Both the position numbers and the translations under genes were made by a program. From the NCBI GenBank assembly GCA_900548505.1, contig URKI01000018.1, positions 1 through 42,233 on the forward strand: DNA of 42,233 nucleotides. Direction: 5' to 3'. Positions 7,826 to 15,485 of this stretch are shown in pieces. The stretch's first letter is position 1. Each line of letters opens with the position of its first letter. The notes beneath the pieces were generated by a model that worked only from the letters and a program-made list of their open reading frames with translations, did not search any database and was not told the DNA's origin. This stretch comes from an uncultured Oscillibacter sp. GTDB lineage: Bacteria; Bacillota; Clostridia; Oscillospirales; Oscillospiraceae.

Positions 7826-8664
7826 ACGCTGAAATGGTGAATTACGCCTCCGGTGCCGCGGCTCGGCCGGCACGGAGCGCGCGGACCAAAATCCCTGTTA
7901 AGTGCCGCCAGCGCAACCGGTTTATCCCGGCCTTTCTGTTGGGGACGGCGGTGCTGTCCATCCTCAGCCTGTGGTATCTGGATATTGACTGGGCCAAGAT
8001 GGCTTCCCGGGTGCCGGATATCGGGCTGGTTTTCTGGGACCTTTTCCATCTGGACTTCTCCAATATGGACCTGATCCTTTCATCCCTGGTGGAGACCATC
8101 TCCATTGCAGTGCTCTCCTTGCTGTACAGTTTGGTGCTGGGTATCCTGTTCGGGATGCTGGCGGCCCGGAATATTTTCCGCCTGCCCTGGCTGTCGGTGC
8201 TGACCCAGTCCTTCTTTACCTTCCTGCGGGCGGTGCCCACGCCGGTGTGGGTGCTGCTGATGCTGGTGTGCCTGGGCATGGGGCCGGAGGCCGGTGTGGC
8301 GGGCCTGTGCGTCCATACCACGGCATTCTTCACCAAATCCTTTGCCCAGAGCTTTGAGAGCATCCCGGATGAAACCATCGAGGCTCTGGAAGTCACCGGC
8401 GCCGGCCGCCTGTCCATCTTTGTCAACGCGGTGCTGCCTGCCGCCCTGTCCCAGATCGTGGCCTGGGCCGGAATGCGTCTGGAGACCAACTTCTCCGAGT
8501 GCGCCATTCTGGGTATGGTAGGTGCCGGCGGTGTAGGCTATGTCATCTCCAACAGCCTGCAGGGCTACGACTACGGCACCGCCGGTGTGGCGATTCTGTT
8601 GGTGTTCCTGGTGGCTTACGGCATTGAGCGGATCTTTGTCCGTGTGAAGAAAAAGTTCTATTAA
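7822..8664 (+). CDS. phnE: Phosphonate ABC transporter, permease 2
   Basis: A 280-residue second PhnE-family permease. An N-terminal tail of about 35 basic residues, unlike permease 1, precedes the first membrane segment FIPAFLLGTAVLSILSLWYL. Its coupling loop is IEALEVTGAGRLSIFVNAVLP and it carries the conserved GMVGAGGVGYVI near the end. The start overlaps the previous stop (ATGA), and AAGGAG at 7807-7812 supports it. It closes the six-gene operon; a terminator follows within 20 bp. Confidence 0.92.
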   Translation: MNAEMVNYASGAAARPARSARTKIPVKCRQRNRFIPAFLLGTAVLSILSLWYLDIDWAKMASRVPDIGLVFWDLFHLDFSNMDLILSSLVETISIAVLSLLYSLVLGILFGMLAARNIFRLPWLSVLTQSFFTFLRAVPTPVWVLLMLVCLGMGPEAGVAGLCVHTTAFFTKSFAQSFESIPDETIEALEVTGAGRLSIFVNAVLPAALSQIVAWAGMRLETNFSECAILGMVGAGGVGYVISNSLQGYDYGTAGVAILLVFLVAYGIERIFVRVKKKFY

Positions 8665-8683
8665 AATTACATTTCCATAAAAG

Positions 8684-8739
8684 CAGCAAACGGACTTACT
8701 GGTGGAGACTCCCAGCAGTAAGACTGTTTGCTGTTTTTT
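8684..8739 (+). terminator. Terminator of the phosphonate operon
   Basis: An 18-bp stem (8684-8701 with 8716-8733) has one mismatch and one G-U pair, and is followed by six Ts at 8734-8739. It lies directly after the second phnE. Confidence 0.9.
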
Positions 8740-8819
8740 GTTGGGAATATCTTGCGTGCTATGTGCTGGGATCGCGGCAAATAGCCGGAATGGCAACCAC
8801 TTGGAGCCAGTTTCCCGGC

Positions 8820-8863
8820 AAAAAAGGGAGCACCAGCCAGCTTTTGGCTAGTGCTCCCTTTTT
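8820..8863. terminator. Bidirectional terminator between convergent operons
   Basis: The 19-nt arms 8821-8839 and 8845-8863 pair with one mismatch around a 5-nt loop. The stem has As on the left and Ts on the right, so it can stop transcription from both the phosphonate operon (plus) and the hydrogenase operon (minus). It is 30 bp from the hydrogenase stop. Confidence 0.85.
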
Positions 8864-8892
8864 ATGTAAAGATCAGACGCATGGCCGCGCGC

Positions 8893-10650
8893 TCAGCAGC
8901 CCTTTTCCATACGGCGCAGCGCGGTATCCCATGCCGTATGGTCGGTGTGGAGCAGATGGTGGGACTTTTCGCCCAGAGGCACCTTCAGATATGTCCGGTA
9001 CAGGGCCTGGACGTCCGGGTTCTCGTGGGAGAAGCGGATGGGGGCCTTGGCATCCAGCTTCCAGAGCTGACTGCTCCGGGAGGCCGCCATTTCCACGCCC
9101 TCGTGAATGGGCTGTCCGCCGCCGCCGGCGCAGCCGCCGGGGCAGGCCATGACTTCCACGAAATCGTAGTCCACCTCGCCGTTGTCCACGGCTTCCATCA
9201 GTTTCCGGGTATTGGCCAGGCCGCTGACCACTGCCACCCGGACCTTTCCGGCACCGGGAATGTCAAAGGCGGCCTCCTTCCAGGGCTTGCTGCCCCGTAC
9301 CTGCTCAAAGGCGTCCGGGTCCGGGTTCTTGCCGGTCACCAGGTAATAGGCGCTGCGCAGAGCTGCGTCCATCACGCCGCCGGTGGCACCAAAGACGACG
9401 GCCGCGCCGGTCCCGGTGCCCAGGGGGCTGTCAAAGGGCTCCTCGGCCAGATCGGAGGGGACGATGCAGTCGCTGCGGAACAGACGCACCATCTCCCGGG
9501 TGGTCAGCACCACGTCCACATCCCGGTCGCCGCAGGCATCGTGCATGGTGGGAAGCTCGCTCTCGGCCTTTTTGGCGGAGCAGGGCATGATGGAGACCAC
9601 GCACAGCTTGTGGGGATCGATGCCCATTTTCTCGGCGAAATAGCTCTTGGCCACGGCACCGAACATCTGCTGAGGGGACTTGGCGGTAGACAGGTTGCCC
9701 GTATAGTCGGGGAACTCCGTCTTCAAAAACCGGACCCAGCCGGGGCAGCAGGAGGTGAACATGGGCCAGCGGTACTTGCCCCGGTGGGTGAACCGCTGAA
9801 TGAATTCACTGCCCTCTTCCATGATGGTCAGGTCGGCGGTGAAGTTGGTGTCGAACACGTAGTCAAAGCCCAGCCGCTTCAGGGCTGCCACCAGCTTGCC
9901 CACCGGCACTTGCTTGTTTTTGTTCACTACGCCGAACACCTCGGCCCAGGCCACCCGCACGGCGGGGGCCACCTGGACCACGGTGGTGATCTCCGGGTCT
10001 GCCAGAGCCCGCAGGACCTTGGTGGTGTCGTCCCGGACCGTCAGAGCGCCGGTGGGGCAATGGGTGACACACTGACCGCAGAACACGCAGGCGGTGTTTT
10101 TCAGATAGCGGTTGTAGCTGACATCCACCGTGGTGCGGGAGCCGGTGCCGGCCACGTCCCAGATGTGCATCCCCTGGACCTTGTCGCAGACCTGGACGCA
10201 GCGCATGCACTTGATGCACTTGCTGGCCTCCCGGACGATGGGGACGCTCAGGTCCACGCGGGAGCGCTCCGGCTGTACGTCGTAGGGCTGGTAGTGGATG
10301 TTCAGGTCATGGGACAGCCGCTGCAGCTCACAGTAGCCGCTGCGGACGCAGGTGGTACAGTTGGAGTTGTGCTGGGACAGGATCAGCCGCAGGTTGGTCT
10401 TGCGTGCCTGCCGCACCCGGGGAGAGTTGGTCTGGATGACCATGCCCTCCAGCACCTCCGTGTTGCAGGCGGGCACCAGACGGTCCACGCCCTCAATCTC
10501 TACCACACACATCCGGCAGGCGGCGATCTCGTTGATCTCTTTCAGAAAGCACAGATGGGGAATGGGGATGCCGGCCTTCTGGGCGGCATCCAGAATGGTC
10601 GTGCCCTTGGGAGCGGACAGCGCCCGGTCGTTGATCTTGAAGTTTACCAT
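8893..10650 (-). CDS. hydA: [FeFe] hydrogenase catalytic subunit
   Basis: A 585-residue cytoplasmic [FeFe] hydrogenase of the modular type. From the N terminus it has a [2Fe-2S] ferredoxin domain (Cys in HLC, AACRMC and PAC), a His-Cys3 [4Fe-4S] site (HNSNCTTCVRSGYC), two [4Fe-4S] clusters (CIKCMRC and CVFCGQCVTHCP), and then the H-cluster domain. H-cluster motifs are complete: TSCCPGW, MPCSAKKAE and MACPGGCAGGGGQP. The small-subunit-like C terminus is present. The start at 10650 has a GGGAGGAC ribosome site. It overlaps the upstream NuoF/GltD-like partner by 7 bp. Catalytically it should interconvert protons and H2; electrons probably pass to or from NAD(P)H through the partner. The maturases hydEFG are not in the window. 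Confidence 0.95.
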   Translation of the reverse strand: MVNFKINDRALSAPKGTTILDAAQKAGIPIPHLCFLKEINEIAACRMCVVEIEGVDRLVPACNTEVLEGMVIQTNSPRVRQARKTNLRLILSQHNSNCTTCVRSGYCELQRLSHDLNIHYQPYDVQPERSRVDLSVPIVREASKCIKCMRCVQVCDKVQGMHIWDVAGTGSRTTVDVSYNRYLKNTACVFCGQCVTHCPTGALTVRDDTTKVLRALADPEITTVVQVAPAVRVAWAEVFGVVNKNKQVPVGKLVAALKRLGFDYVFDTNFTADLTIMEEGSEFIQRFTHRGKYRWPMFTSCCPGWVRFLKTEFPDYTGNLSTAKSPQQMFGAVAKSYFAEKMGIDPHKLCVVSIMPCSAKKAESELPTMHDACGDRDVDVVLTTREMVRLFRSDCIVPSDLAEEPFDSPLGTGTGAAVVFGATGGVMDAALRSAYYLVTGKNPDPDAFEQVRGSKPWKEAAFDIPGAGKVRVAVVSGLANTRKLMEAVDNGEVDYDFVEVMACPGGCAGGGGQPIHEGVEMAASRSSQLWKLDAKAPIRFSHENPDVQALYRTYLKVPLGEKSHHLLHTDHTAWDTALRRMEKGC

Positions 10651-12482
10651 TTTTCCACACGTCCTCCCTTGAAGATTCCATAGCCGAAGTGGTCGCACCG
10701 CAGGCAGCGGGAGGACTCCTGGGCAGCCTCCTCGTCGGTCATGCCGCATTCGATGCACTGGAAGTCGCACTTGCGCTCGCTGGCGTCCCGCTCACCGGGG
10801 TTGACGCGGCCCCGGGGACGCAGGTCCGTGCAGCGGGGCGTGGGTACCGTGACATCCACCTTGATCTCATGGTTGAAGCCCAGATAGTCATCAATGTTGG
10901 CAGCTGCCGCCTTGCCGGCGGCAATGGCGCGGATGACGGTGGCGGGGCCGGTGACGCAGTCGCCGCCGGCAAAGACGCCTTCGATATCGGGGATCTGGGT
11001 GCTGGTGTTGGCGGCCACGTTGCCGCCCCGCTGGATCTTGATGCCGCTTTCCTCCAGGCCACGGGACTCGATGCCCTGGCCGATGGCCACGATGACCGTG
11101 TCCGCGGGGATACGCAGCGGCTCCACAGAGGCGGTGTTGGGCCGGGGCCGGCCGGCCTTGTCCATCTCGCCGATGATCTGGGGCTGGGTCCAAAGCGCCG
11201 TCACATGGCCGTTTTCGTCCGCTTCGATTTTCAAAGGAGCCTGCAGGGTCAGCACCTCGGCACCCTCTGCAATGGCGCCCTCCACTTCCTCCTGCTGGGC
11301 GGTCATATCCGCCTGGCGGCGGCGGTAGACGCAGATGACCTTGGCGGCACCCAGGCGGATGGCGCTGCGGGTCACGTCCATGGCCACGTTGCCGCCGCCA
11401 ATGACCACCACGTTCTGGCCGGTGAAGTCCGGCATTTCCTCATCGCCGATATGGCGCAGCATCTCCACCGCGGAGATGACGCCCTGGCTGTCCTCGCCCT
11501 CGATGCCGGTCTTTTTGTCCGTATGGGCGCCGATGGAGATGTACAGGCAGTCGTGCTCTTTTTTCAGCTGGTCAAAGGTGATGTCCCGGCCCACCTTGAC
11601 GCCGGTACGGACCTCAATGCCCAGAGACAAAATGGAGGCGATCTCCGCGTCCAGCTTCTCCCGGGGGAAGCGGTAGCTGGGAATACCGTAGCGCATCATG
11701 CCGCCCAGCTTGCTCTGCTGCTCGTAGATGGTGACCTTGTGACCCATGAGGGCCAGGTAATAGGCGGCGGAGAGGCCGCCGGGGCCGCCGCCCACGATGG
11801 CCACGGATTTGCCGGTGGCAGGCGCCTTTTTCGGCTGGGGCACGTCTCCGGCGTGGTCCACGGCATAGCGCTTCAGGCCGCGGATGTTCAGTGCGTCATC
11901 CACCATGTTCCGGCGGCAGCGGGCCTCGCAGGGATGCTCGCAGATGTAGGCGCAGGCAGTGGGGAAGGGGTTGTCCTTGCGGATGAGCCGCACGGCATCG
12001 GCGTAGCGGCCCGCGTTTACCAGGGAGATGTAGCCGGGGATGTCCACGCCGGCGGGGCACAGGGCCACGCAGGGCACCGGGTTTTTCAGACTTCCCAGGC
12101 AGCGATGGTGGAGGATATGCTCCTCGTAGTCGTCCCGGAAGCCCTTCAGCCCCATCAGCACCAGATTGGCGGCGTCGATGCCGATGGCACAGTCCGCCGT
12201 GTCCGCAATGACCTGGGCGGTGGCCTCGATCCGGTCCAGGATCTTCAGCTCCGGCTCACCCTCCAGCACCTCCCGGATCATGTTGGAGAGCTGGGTCAGG
12301 CCGATGCGGCAGGGCACGCACTTGCCGCAGGTCTGGGCCTGGCACAGATTCAGAAAATTCAGCGCCATATCCACAGGGCACAGGCCCGGAGGGCTGGCGG
12401 CGATCCGCCGTTCCATATTCCGGTACAGCTGCTCCACCACGGCCTGGGCCTGGCCGGGCATCTTTACTTCCAGTCTGCTCAT
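10644..12482 (-). CDS. Hydrogenase-associated NuoF-[4Fe-4S]/GltD-like flavoprotein fusion
   Basis: A 612-residue fusion. Residues of roughly 1-110 match the C-terminal iron-sulfur domain of NuoF (QTCGKCVPCRIG, then DCAIG), but without the NuoF FMN/NADH fold. Next comes the GltD/dihydropyrimidine-dehydrogenase type cysteine domain (CPAGVDIPGY, CEHPCEARCRR). An FAD-binding fold (GGGPGGLSAAYYLA) and an NAD(P)-binding fold (GGGNVAMDV, with VYRRR) follow, then GVFAGGDC. A C-terminal tail adds more cysteines (CIECGM, CLRCDHFG). The start at 12482 follows AGGAGG. It is first in the operon with the [FeFe] hydrogenase, so it is the likely electron-transfer subunit. This matches my recollection of the 'glutamate-synthase-linked' group A2 class, whose physiology is poorly known. 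Confidence 0.88.
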   Translation of the reverse strand: MSRLEVKMPGQAQAVVEQLYRNMERRIAASPPGLCPVDMALNFLNLCQAQTCGKCVPCRIGLTQLSNMIREVLEGEPELKILDRIEATAQVIADTADCAIGIDAANLVLMGLKGFRDDYEEHILHHRCLGSLKNPVPCVALCPAGVDIPGYISLVNAGRYADAVRLIRKDNPFPTACAYICEHPCEARCRRNMVDDALNIRGLKRYAVDHAGDVPQPKKAPATGKSVAIVGGGPGGLSAAYYLALMGHKVTIYEQQSKLGGMMRYGIPSYRFPREKLDAEIASILSLGIEVRTGVKVGRDITFDQLKKEHDCLYISIGAHTDKKTGIEGEDSQGVISAVEMLRHIGDEEMPDFTGQNVVVIGGGNVAMDVTRSAIRLGAAKVICVYRRRQADMTAQQEEVEGAIAEGAEVLTLQAPLKIEADENGHVTALWTQPQIIGEMDKAGRPRPNTASVEPLRIPADTVIVAIGQGIESRGLEESGIKIQRGGNVAANTSTQIPDIEGVFAGGDCVTGPATVIRAIAAGKAAAANIDDYLGFNHEIKVDVTVPTPRCTDLRPRGRVNPGERDASERKCDFQCIECGMTDEEAAQESSRCLRCDHFGYGIFKGGRVEKW

Positions 12483-12543
12483 CTGGGGTCCCTCCTCCTG
12501 GTCAGTACCGTTAAATTCAGTACTCTTGACCGTATTTATGCAA

Positions 12544-12572
12544 AGTATAACGTAGCAGTTGCGCAAAATCAA
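12544..12572 (-). promoter_or_regulatory. Hydrogenase operon promoter
   Basis: Read on the minus strand, -35 TTGATT (12572-12567), exactly 17 bp, then -10 TATACT (12549-12544). The start codon lies about 60 bp downstream at 12482. A lone TTAACAA (12615-12621) upstream resembles one half of a Rex redox-repressor site, but the second half is missing, so no operator is claimed. Confidence 0.65.
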
Positions 12573-12909
12573 CAAAAAACACAAAAATTTTTAGGTCTAA
12601 TAAAAATTTATTATTTAACAAAGACTTTTAGACTTAAAATGAACTTGCGTGAGAAACACAGTGTCAAGGTGGCTGCGGTGTACACAGTTATTTCCAGCGC
12701 AGGCACTGCTCCGGCGTGCGGATTACTCCGCGCTTTCTGTGCATGGATGGAGCATCTGAAAGCGTTTGACTGACGGGAGAAGAGCGGGTGGCCGCGTCGT
12801 CTTAATACTTTCTTAATGCGGAGCTTTATATATTAATCCCCCTTTAAGAGTGCATATGGATAATGAGGGTATAAAGAACAGATAAAGACGTATTAAGAGG
12901 TGGAGGCTT
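12573..12909. other. Intergenic region between hydrogenase and potassium operons
   Basis: About 340 bp without a credible gene. The left part (12573-12650) is very AT-rich and is the upstream region of the hydrogenase promoter. The right part carries the trkH promoter region. No riboswitch of the ydaO (c-di-AMP) type, which often precedes potassium genes, could be recognised. Confidence 0.6.
12801..12834 (+). promoter_or_regulatory. trkH promoter with OmpR-type direct repeat
   Basis: CTTAAT occurs at 12801-12806 and again at 12812-12817, an 11-bp period typical of OmpR/PhoB-family binding sites. It overlaps the place where a -35 should be for the -10-like TATATT at 12829-12834. No good -35 is present, as expected of an activator-dependent promoter. 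KdpE, encoded at the end of this operon, is the obvious candidate, but this is inference. Confidence 0.4.
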
Positions 12910-14244
12910 ATGTGGCAGCTTCTCCATAAAAACAATAAGTCCCCTTTTCGCATTATTATCGTTGGCTTCCTGTTGGTGATCCTGGCAGGAAGTTTTCTCC
13001 TTATGCTCCCGATCGCAACAAAAGACCGCATCGTGACGCCGTTTCTGGATGCGCTGTTTACCTCTACATCCGCGGTCTGCGTAACGGGACTCATCATTTA
13101 CGACACGGCGACCTATTGGTCGGGCTTTGGGCAGCTTGTCATCATCCTGCTCATCCAGATAGGCGGCCTTGGCGTCGTTACCGTGGCAGGGGCCTTTGCC
13201 ATCCTTTCGGGCCGCCGGATCGGCCTGATGCAGCGAAGCACCATGCAGGAGGCGATCGCCGCGCCCAATGTGGGCGGGATCGTGCGCTTGATCGGCTTTA
13301 TTTTGAAAACGGCCCTGGCAGTCGAGATGCTGGGAGCGGTCCTGCTCTTTCCCGGGTTTTATAAGGAATTTGGCCTGATCAGGGGCGCCTGGTATGCCCT
13401 GTTTCACTCTGTATCCGCGTTTTGCAATGCGGGGTTCGACCTGATGGGAATCAAAGCGCCGTTTTCCTCACTGACAGATTATTCATCTGATCCCGTGGTC
13501 TCCATCGTGATCGCGCTTTTGATCGTTGTGGGCGGTATCGGATTTTTGACATGGGAGGATATCCGGACGAACCGGCAGCACTTTCATCGCTACCGCATGC
13601 AGAGCAAAGTGATTCTGTCCGTGACGGGTGCGCTGATTTTCATCCCGACTGTATACTTTTTCTTCTTTGAATTTGCGCAGTTTCCCATGGGGGAGCGGCT
13701 CCTCCTGTCCGTTTTTCAGGCGATCACCCCCAGAACGGCCGGGTTCAATACCGCGGATTTAACGGCCCTCAGTGAGACCGGACAGTCTGTCATCACCATT
13801 TTGATGCTGATCGGCGGCTCTCCCGGCTCCACGGCAGGCGGTATGAAGACGACCACCCTGGCCGTCTTGCTGGCAAGCGCCCTTGCGGTTTTCCGGCGCA
13901 GAGAGAATCCCCATTTCTTCAATCGGCGGGTGTCCAGTGAGACGGTTTCTCAGGCTGCCACTATCCTGATGATGTACCTGGTGCTGTTTTTGACCGGCGG
14001 TCTGATCATCAGCCGGATGGAGGACCTGCCCATTCTCACCTGCCTGTTTGAGACGGCGTCCGCCATCGGAACGGTGGGCCTTTCTCTGGGGATCACGCCG
14101 GAGCTGCATTGGGTCTCGCACCTCATTTTGATCTGCCTGATGTTTTTTGGCCGTGTCGGCGGTCTGACTCTCATCTTTGCAGCGCTTTCCAATGTCCAGA
14201 CCACAAGTGCCCGGCTTCCCCAGGAGCGCATTACCGTGGGATAA
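12910..14244 (+). CDS. trkH: TrkH/KtrB-family potassium channel subunit
   Basis: A 444-residue integral membrane protein that forms the K+-conducting pore of a Trk/Ktr uptake system. Pore-loop glycine regions are visible: TSTSAVCVTGL (about residue 54), SAFCNAGFDLMG, TPRTAGFN with GGSPGSTAGGMKTT, and TASAIGTVGLSLG. The SPGSTAGG and GFNT segments are hallmarks. GGAGG lies just upstream of the ATG. It is 21 bp before trkA, its gating partner. Codon use looks somewhat less GC-rich than the phosphonate and hydrogenase blocks, though I have not measured it. Confidence 0.92.
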   Translation: MWQLLHKNNKSPFRIIIVGFLLVILAGSFLLMLPIATKDRIVTPFLDALFTSTSAVCVTGLIIYDTATYWSGFGQLVIILLIQIGGLGVVTVAGAFAILSGRRIGLMQRSTMQEAIAAPNVGGIVRLIGFILKTALAVEMLGAVLLFPGFYKEFGLIRGAWYALFHSVSAFCNAGFDLMGIKAPFSSLTDYSSDPVVSIVIALLIVVGGIGFLTWEDIRTNRQHFHRYRMQSKVILSVTGALIFIPTVYFFFFEFAQFPMGERLLLSVFQAITPRTAGFNTADLTALSETGQSVITILMLIGGSPGSTAGGMKTTTLAVLLASALAVFRRRENPHFFNRRVSSETVSQAATILMMYLVLFLTGGLIISRMEDLPILTCLFETASAIGTVGLSLGITPELHWVSHLILICLMFFGRVGGLTLIFAALSNVQTTSARLPQERITVG

Positions 14245-14265
14245 AGAAAGGATGAACCAGAATCT

Positions 14266-14916
14266 ATGAAAACTGTTTTGTTGATCGGCCTGGGCCGCTT
14301 CGGCCGGCATATCGCCATCAAACTCAACGAACTGAACCACCAGGTCATGGCGGTGGACAAAGACGAGAACAAAGTCAATGCCGTGCTCCCCTATGTGACC
14401 AATGCGCAGATCGGAGACAGCACCAGCGAGGAATTCCTGGCCTCCATCGGTGTGAGAAACTTTGACCTCTGCATTGTTGCCATCGGCGATAATTTTCAAA
14501 GCTCTCTGGAAACAGCGTCTTTGCTGAAGGACCTGGGGGCAAAAAAAGTGATCGCCAGAGCGGAGCGGGATGTCCAGGCGAAGTTTTTGCTGCGGAATGG
14601 CGCGGACGATGTGGTCTACCCGGAAAAACAGATGGCAGTTTGGACCGCCATACGCTACAGCTCCGATCACATTCTGGATTACATTGCCCTGGGCGATGAC
14701 CACGCGATCTTTGAAATCGAGGTCCCCGGCAACTGGGTGGGAAAGACCATCGGGCAGCTGGATGTGCGGAAACGGTATCATGTGAACATCATGGCCATCA
14801 AGCAGCAGGGGAAATTCTCCATGACGGTGATCACGCCCGATACGGCCCTGCCAGCCGACAGCAGCATCCTGGTCCTGGGGACGCAGCGTGACATCCAGAA
14901 GTGTTTCCACATATAA
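14266..14916 (+). CDS. trkA: TrkA/KtrA-family potassium uptake regulatory subunit
   Basis: A 216-residue single-RCK protein of KtrA/TrkA type. The N-terminal RCK domain has the nucleotide-binding GLGRFG (residues 8-13), an acidic strand end AVDKDE and GDSTSEEFL. RAERDVQAKFLLRNGADDVVYPE is typical of the family. The RCK_C domain occupies about residues 135-216. It binds ATP/ADP or NAD and, in some members, c-di-AMP, to gate TrkH. It follows trkH in the same operon; the ribosome site AAAGGA (14247-14252) is slightly distant from the ATG. Confidence 0.92.
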   Translation: MKTVLLIGLGRFGRHIAIKLNELNHQVMAVDKDENKVNAVLPYVTNAQIGDSTSEEFLASIGVRNFDLCIVAIGDNFQSSLETASLLKDLGAKKVIARAERDVQAKFLLRNGADDVVYPEKQMAVWTAIRYSSDHILDYIALGDDHAIFEIEVPGNWVGKTIGQLDVRKRYHVNIMAIKQQGKFSMTVITPDTALPADSSILVLGTQRDIQKCFHI

Positions 14917-14954
14917 CAACAGTCCACTCTGGGGCATAAGAGAGGAGGGCCGTC

Positions 14955-15440
14955 ATGAAAGCGTTGATCCTGCTGGGCGGGCTTGCCGCAATGGCAGCAT
15001 TTGGGTATTACATCATGTCAAGACTGGACGGCTTTTTGAATGCAGTGGAGAAAGAAACTGAGCGGCAGGAGGAACCGGCGTATTTGAGCGTTGCGCTCTC
15101 AAGTCTGGATGCCGTACCGGAGGTTTTGCACATTTTGGAAGAGATCAGCCGCCGCTACCCGGAGGTGCGGTGCAGCCTGTCGATCGGACAAGAGGAGGAA
15201 GTGGTCCAGGCCCTCAATACGGGAAGAGCGGATGTGGCGGTTCTGCCTGCCGGAGCGGCCGGCGATATCCAGACGCAGTGGGAATGCATTTCCCTCAAAC
15301 CTCAGCCGCTGTTCCTGGATCACGGAATGGTGGAGATGAAGCCCATACAGAAGACCCCACAGCCGCAGAAAATTCTGTGGAAAAACAGCCCCTCCCATTT
15401 CTGGGTATCGGAGTTTCTTTGCCGGCTCTGCGGACAATGA
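14955..15440 (+). CDS. Small membrane-anchored protein, periplasmic-binding-like domain, between trkA and kdpD
   Basis: A 161-residue protein without a named function. It has an N-terminal hydrophobic segment (about residues 3-22, LILLGGLAAMAAFGYYIMS) that could be a signal anchor. From about residue 45 the pattern YLSVALSSLDAVPEVLHIL, EISRRYPEV and LNTGRADVAVLPAG resembles the first lobe of a LysR-substrate or type 2 periplasmic-binding domain. The protein is too short for a complete two-lobe domain. AGGAGGG precedes the ATG. Its position inside the trkH-trkA-kdpD-kdpE operon suggests a role in sensing or tuning K+ uptake, which is inference. It could also be a decayed remnant of a larger protein. 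Confidence 0.6.
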   Translation: MKALILLGGLAAMAAFGYYIMSRLDGFLNAVEKETERQEEPAYLSVALSSLDAVPEVLHILEEISRRYPEVRCSLSIGQEEEVVQALNTGRADVAVLPAGAAGDIQTQWECISLKPQPLFLDHGMVEMKPIQKTPQPQKILWKNSPSHFWVSEFLCRLCGQ

Positions 15441-15450
15441 GTGCAGAGTG

Positions 15451-15459
15451 TGCTATAAT
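15451..15459 (+). promoter_or_regulatory. Extended -10 promoter in front of kdpD
   Basis: TGCTATAAT at 15451-15459 is a perfect extended -10 element with a consensus TATAAT. No convincing -35 is present, which extended -10 promoters tolerate. The transcript would begin near 15466, just before the kdpD ribosome site, giving a very short leader. It would let the sensor genes be expressed without trkHA. Confidence 0.45.
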
Positions 15460-15485
15460 GCACCTGCTTGAAAGGAGGGCGTTTC

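Noticed and set aside
12600..12640. Rex redox-repressor operator at the hydrogenase promoter
   Set aside because: Only one half-site (TTAACAA at 12615-12621) is present; the second half does not match and the site is well upstream of the -35.
8851..12773. Long plus-strand open frames (610 and 694 codons) opposite the hydrogenase operon
   Set aside because: They are antisense shadows of GC-rich coding sequence: rich in Gly/Ala/His/Val, no ribosome site, no family motifs, while the minus strand has complete hydrogenase and flavoprotein motifs.
12640..12909. c-di-AMP (ydaO-type) riboswitch before trkH
   Set aside because: None of the conserved ydaO core segments could be found, and no terminator precedes the start codon.
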